Positions 6,140-8,696 of a stretch of DNA of 8,696 nucleotides are shown here, one piece after another. Source of the stretch: Cycloclasticus sp. (GTDB lineage: Bacteria > Pseudomonadota > Gammaproteobacteria > Methylococcales > Cycloclasticaceae). The notes below the pieces were generated by a model, which searched no databases, had not been told where the DNA came from, and saw only the letters and a program-made list of their open reading frames with translations. Each line of letters opens with the position of its first letter. The first letter of the stretch is position 1. Both the position numbers and the translations under genes were made by a program. The stretch lies in contig DUCA01000012.1 in NCBI GenBank assembly GCA_012960055.1, forward strand, positions 1 through 8,696. The letters run 5' to 3'.

Positions 6140-7387
6140 ATGAGCATTGAAGTACTAGTACCTAGCCTTCCAGAATCTGTGGCAGATGCCACCTTAGTAA
6201 CATGGCATAAAAAAGCCGGTGAAACCGTCTTAAAAGATGAAAACCTTGTTGATTTAGAAACAGATAAAGTGGTTCTTGAAGTTCCCGCTTTAGCAGATGG
6301 CATTTTAGTAGACGTTGTTCAACCAGAAGGCGCCACCGTATTAAGTGGTCAGTTAATTGGTCGTATTGAACCTGGTGCTGTAGCAAGTGCCGACACTAAA
6401 ACAGTCGATGAAGCCTCTCAATCAGCACCTAACTTACCTGCAGAAAAGAACTCCGGCTCAACCGCAGCGCTCAGCCCCGCTGTTAGGAAACTTGTTTCCG
6501 AACATGGCCTAGACACAAGCACTATTACAGCAACGGGCAAAGGCGGCAGAATTACCAAAACAGATATTCTTAAGCACATTAAGAATCAATCATCAGATGG
6601 CACTGTCGCAACAGTTTCCAACGCCTCTTCAGCGACGCCTGCTAATGCTAGCAACGCTGCGCAAACGCCTATATTGCCAACCAGTGATCGTGCAGAACAA
6701 CGTGTTCCTATGACACGTTTACGTGCAAAAGTGGCAGAACGTTTAATTCAGGCACAGCAAAGTACAGCCATGCTAACGACCTTTAATGAGGTCAATATGC
6801 AACCTATCATGGATATTCGCACTAAGTACAAAGATAGATTCATGAAAACCCATGATACAAAATTGGGCTTCATGTCATTTTTTGTAAAAGCAGCGGTTGA
6901 ATCTTTAAAGCTATTCCCATCTGTAAACGCATCGGTTGATGAGCAAGATATCATTTACCATGGTTACTACGACATTGGTATTGCGGTCTCTTCACCACGT
7001 GGCCTTGTGGTTCCTGTTTTACGTGATGCCGATCTGAAAAGCTTTGCTGCCATTGAAGGCGGCATTGCCGGATTCGGCAAGAAAGCACGCGATGGAAAAC
7101 TCGGCTTAGATGATCTAATGGGCGGCACATTCACCATCACTAACGGTGGCATTTTCGGATCCATGATGTCTACTCCCATCCTGAACCCACCACAAAGTGC
7201 CATTTTAGGAATGCATGCTATCAATCAACGCGTAATGGTTGAAAATGGTGAAATGGTTATTCGTCCTATGATGTACCTTGCTCTTTCTTATGATCACCGC
7301 ATCATCGATGGCAAAGAAGCTGTGTCGTTCCTCGTGACCATTAAAGACTTCCTTGAAGATCCAGCCAGATTATTGTTAAACGTTTAG
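6140..7387 (+). CDS. sucB: Dihydrolipoyllysine succinyltransferase SucB (2-oxoglutarate dehydrogenase E2)
   Basis: SucB forms the core of the complex and transfers the succinyl group from its lipoyl arm to CoA. At 415 residues it is near the E. coli length (405). Domains in order: one lipoyl domain (2-77) with the lipoylated Lys43 in ETDKVVLEV; a linker; the peripheral subunit-binding domain (about 109-147; LSPAVRKLVSEHGLD to GKGGRITKTDIL), which holds E3; a second Ala/Ser/Thr-rich linker (148-185); and the catalytic domain (186-415). The catalytic motif is SYDHRIIDGKEAV with His386 and Asp390. FNEVNM and GIFGSMMSTPILNPPQSAILGMH mark it as the succinyl- rather than acetyl-transferase. It follows sucA by 27 bases and precedes lpd by 21 bases, so the three are one operon. 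Confidence 0.99.
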   Translation: MSIEVLVPSLPESVADATLVTWHKKAGETVLKDENLVDLETDKVVLEVPALADGILVDVVQPEGATVLSGQLIGRIEPGAVASADTKTVDEASQSAPNLPAEKNSGSTAALSPAVRKLVSEHGLDTSTITATGKGGRITKTDILKHIKNQSSDGTVATVSNASSATPANASNAAQTPILPTSDRAEQRVPMTRLRAKVAERLIQAQQSTAMLTTFNEVNMQPIMDIRTKYKDRFMKTHDTKLGFMSFFVKAAVESLKLFPSVNASVDEQDIIYHGYYDIGIAVSSPRGLVVPVLRDADLKSFAAIEGGIAGFGKKARDGKLGLDDLMGGTFTITNGGIFGSMMSTPILNPPQSAILGMHAINQRVMVENGEMVIRPMMYLALSYDHRIIDGKEAVSFLVTIKDFLEDPARLLLNV

Positions 7388-7396
7388 AGAATTTTT

Positions 7397-7400
7397 GGAG
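7397..7400 (+). promoter_or_regulatory. Ribosome binding site of lpd
   Basis: GGAG eight bases before the ATG at 7409 supports that start for the E3 gene. Confidence 0.7.
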
Positions 7401-7408
7401 CAACAACT

Positions 7409-8696
7409 ATGAGTTCAAATAATAAATTTGATGTCGTCATCATTGGTGGCGGCCCTGGTGGTTATGTCGCCGCAATCCGTTGCGCGCAATTAGGCCTTAA
7501 AACTGCTTGTGTTGATGACTTTACAGGCAAAGACAACAAAGCATCCCTTGGCGGAACCTGCCTTAATGTCGGCTGCATACCGTCTAAAGCACTGCTTGAA
7601 TCATCACACCATTACGATCAGATTAATCATGGGCTTGAAAACCATGGCATTAAAGTCTCGGGTGTCAAAATTGATATTCCCGCCATGATTAAAAACAAGG
7701 ATGACGTAGTCAGCCGTTTAACCGGAGGCATCAGTGGTTTGTTCAAAGCCAACAAAATCACGAGCTTTCATGGCCGCGGTAAACTACTCGTAGGCAGGCA
7801 GGTTGAAATCACATCAAATGATAAGGAAGTTACAACCATTTCAGCTGAGAGCATTATTTTAGCGACGGGTTCTAGCTCTATCGATATCCCCTGCGCTCCC
7901 GTTGACAATAAAAACATTGTCGACTCTACCGGTGCGCTCGACTTCGACAAAACCCCCAAACGCCTTGGCGTTATTGGTGCCGGCGTTATTGGTTTAGAAT
8001 TAGGCAGCGTATGGAACCGTTTAGGTTCAGAAGTGGTTTTATTAGAAGCACAAGATACATTTTTACCAGCAGCTGATATAAAAATAGCTGCAGAAGCTAA
8101 ACGCCAATTCAAAAAACAAGGGCTTGATATTAAAATGAGCGCCCGCGTAACCAAGGCTGTTTCAAAAGGTAAGGCTGTAACCGTTGACTATGAAGATGCA
8201 TCGGGCACTCATAGTATTGAAGTAGACAAGTTAATCGTATCTGTTGGTCGCCGCCCTAATACGGACAACCTGTTTTCACCTGAAGCACCCATTGAACTAG
8301 ACGAACGAGGCTTTGTAGACGTTGATGAACTTTGGCAAACCAACCAGCCTAGCGTATATGCTATTGGCGACCTTATTCGTGGTCCAATGCTCGCGCATAA
8401 GGCTTCCGAAGAAGGCGTAGCCGTTGCGGAAGTGATTTATGGCGAAGAACCAGAAATTAACTACGACGTTATACCAAGTGTTATATACACAAGCCCTGAA
8501 ATCGCATGGGTCGGCTTAACCGAACAGCATTTAAAATCTACCGGTGAGAAAATAAAAATTGGTACATTCCCGTTCGCTGCCAGTGGACGCGCTCAAGCTT
8601 TAGGTGATACCACCGGCATGGTTAAGATGATTTCCAGCGAAGAAACAGATCAAATTCTTGGCGTTCATATTATCGGCCCACAAGCTTCAGAACTGT
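7409..8696 (+). CDS. lpdA: Dihydrolipoyl dehydrogenase (E3), 3' end outside window
   Basis: This FAD enzyme reoxidises the dihydrolipoyl group of SucB with NAD+. The window covers 429 complete codons of an expected total near 475-480 with no interruption. Visible features: the FAD-binding GGGPGG motif at residues 13-18, the redox disulfide Cys51/Cys56 in GGTCLNVGCIPSKALL, the NAD-binding GAGVIG motif at 190-195, and the second FAD motif AIGD (318-321) followed by RGPMLAHKASEEG. The start of the dimerisation domain (PSVIYTSPEIAWVG) is also present. The catalytic His-x-x-Pro motif near the C-terminus lies beyond the window. The TGKDNKASLGGTCLNVGC spacing before the disulfide resembles the 2-oxoglutarate-dehydrogenase-linked E3 of Pseudomonas (LpdG). 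That fits its position 21 bases behind sucB and suggests it serves this complex rather than pyruvate dehydrogenase. Confidence 0.98.
   Translation, partial: MSSNNKFDVVIIGGGPGGYVAAIRCAQLGLKTACVDDFTGKDNKASLGGTCLNVGCIPSKALLESSHHYDQINHGLENHGIKVSGVKIDIPAMIKNKDDVVSRLTGGISGLFKANKITSFHGRGKLLVGRQVEITSNDKEVTTISAESIILATGSSSIDIPCAPVDNKNIVDSTGALDFDKTPKRLGVIGAGVIGLELGSVWNRLGSEVVLLEAQDTFLPAADIKIAAEAKRQFKKQGLDIKMSARVTKAVSKGKAVTVDYEDASGTHSIEVDKLIVSVGRRPNTDNLFSPEAPIELDERGFVDVDELWQTNQPSVYAIGDLIRGPMLAHKASEEGVAVAEVIYGEEPEINYDVIPSVIYTSPEIAWVGLTEQHLKSTGEKIKIGTFPFAASGRAQALGDTTGMVKMISSEETDQILGVHIIGPQASEL

Noticed and set aside
6565..6700. Ala/Ser/Thr-rich repeat-like stretch in sucB.
   Set aside because: It is the ordinary flexible linker between the E3-binding and catalytic domains of E2 proteins.
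7768..8154. Minus-strand open frame of 128 codons within lpd.
   Set aside because: It is opposite the conserved NAD-binding region of Lpd and has no start signal or family likeness.

Overview
The window looks like a chromosomal segment of a moderate-GC, motile, respiring gammaproteobacterium that can oxidise reduced sulfur. This rests on three things: the C-terminal end of SoxB (thiosulfate oxidation), a flagellar cluster in the order flgA-flgM-flgN-PilZ gene known from Pseudomonas and relatives, and a 2-oxoglutarate dehydrogenase operon (sucA-sucB-lpd). No genus can be named from sequence reading alone.

Layout. Positions 1-646 (+) hold the 3' end of soxB. Positions 647-785 are a noncoding stretch rich in nested inverted repeats and GGA motifs, lying between convergent genes. 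Positions 786-1013 (-) encode a short FliT-like flagellar chaperone that lacks its usual N-terminal helix. It abuts, head to head, a flgA reading frame (about 1005-1352, +) that lacks the usual signal peptide and N-terminal half. The two truncations meet at nearly the same base, so this is the likeliest site of a past rearrangement. Positions 1424-2989 (+) are an intact-looking flgM-flgN-ycgR/flgZ operon, with a sigma-28-like promoter just before flgM. Positions 3109-3185 (+) are tRNA-Arg(CCU). Positions 3293-8696 (+) are sucA, sucB and a 3'-truncated lpd, closely spaced and each of normal length as far as seen.

How the parts work together. FlgM inhibits the late flagellar sigma factor FliA, FlgN escorts the hook-filament junction proteins, FliT (if functional) escorts the filament cap, FlgA helps build the P ring, and the PilZ protein couples c-di-GMP to motor braking. 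SucA, SucB and Lpd are E1, E2 and E3 of one complex that converts 2-oxoglutarate to succinyl-CoA. SoxB belongs to a sulfur-oxidation system whose other genes are not in view.

No defence system, mobile-element gene, CRISPR array or clearly new gene system is visible. The points worth a second look are the flgA/fliT breakpoint and the structured intergenic region after soxB.
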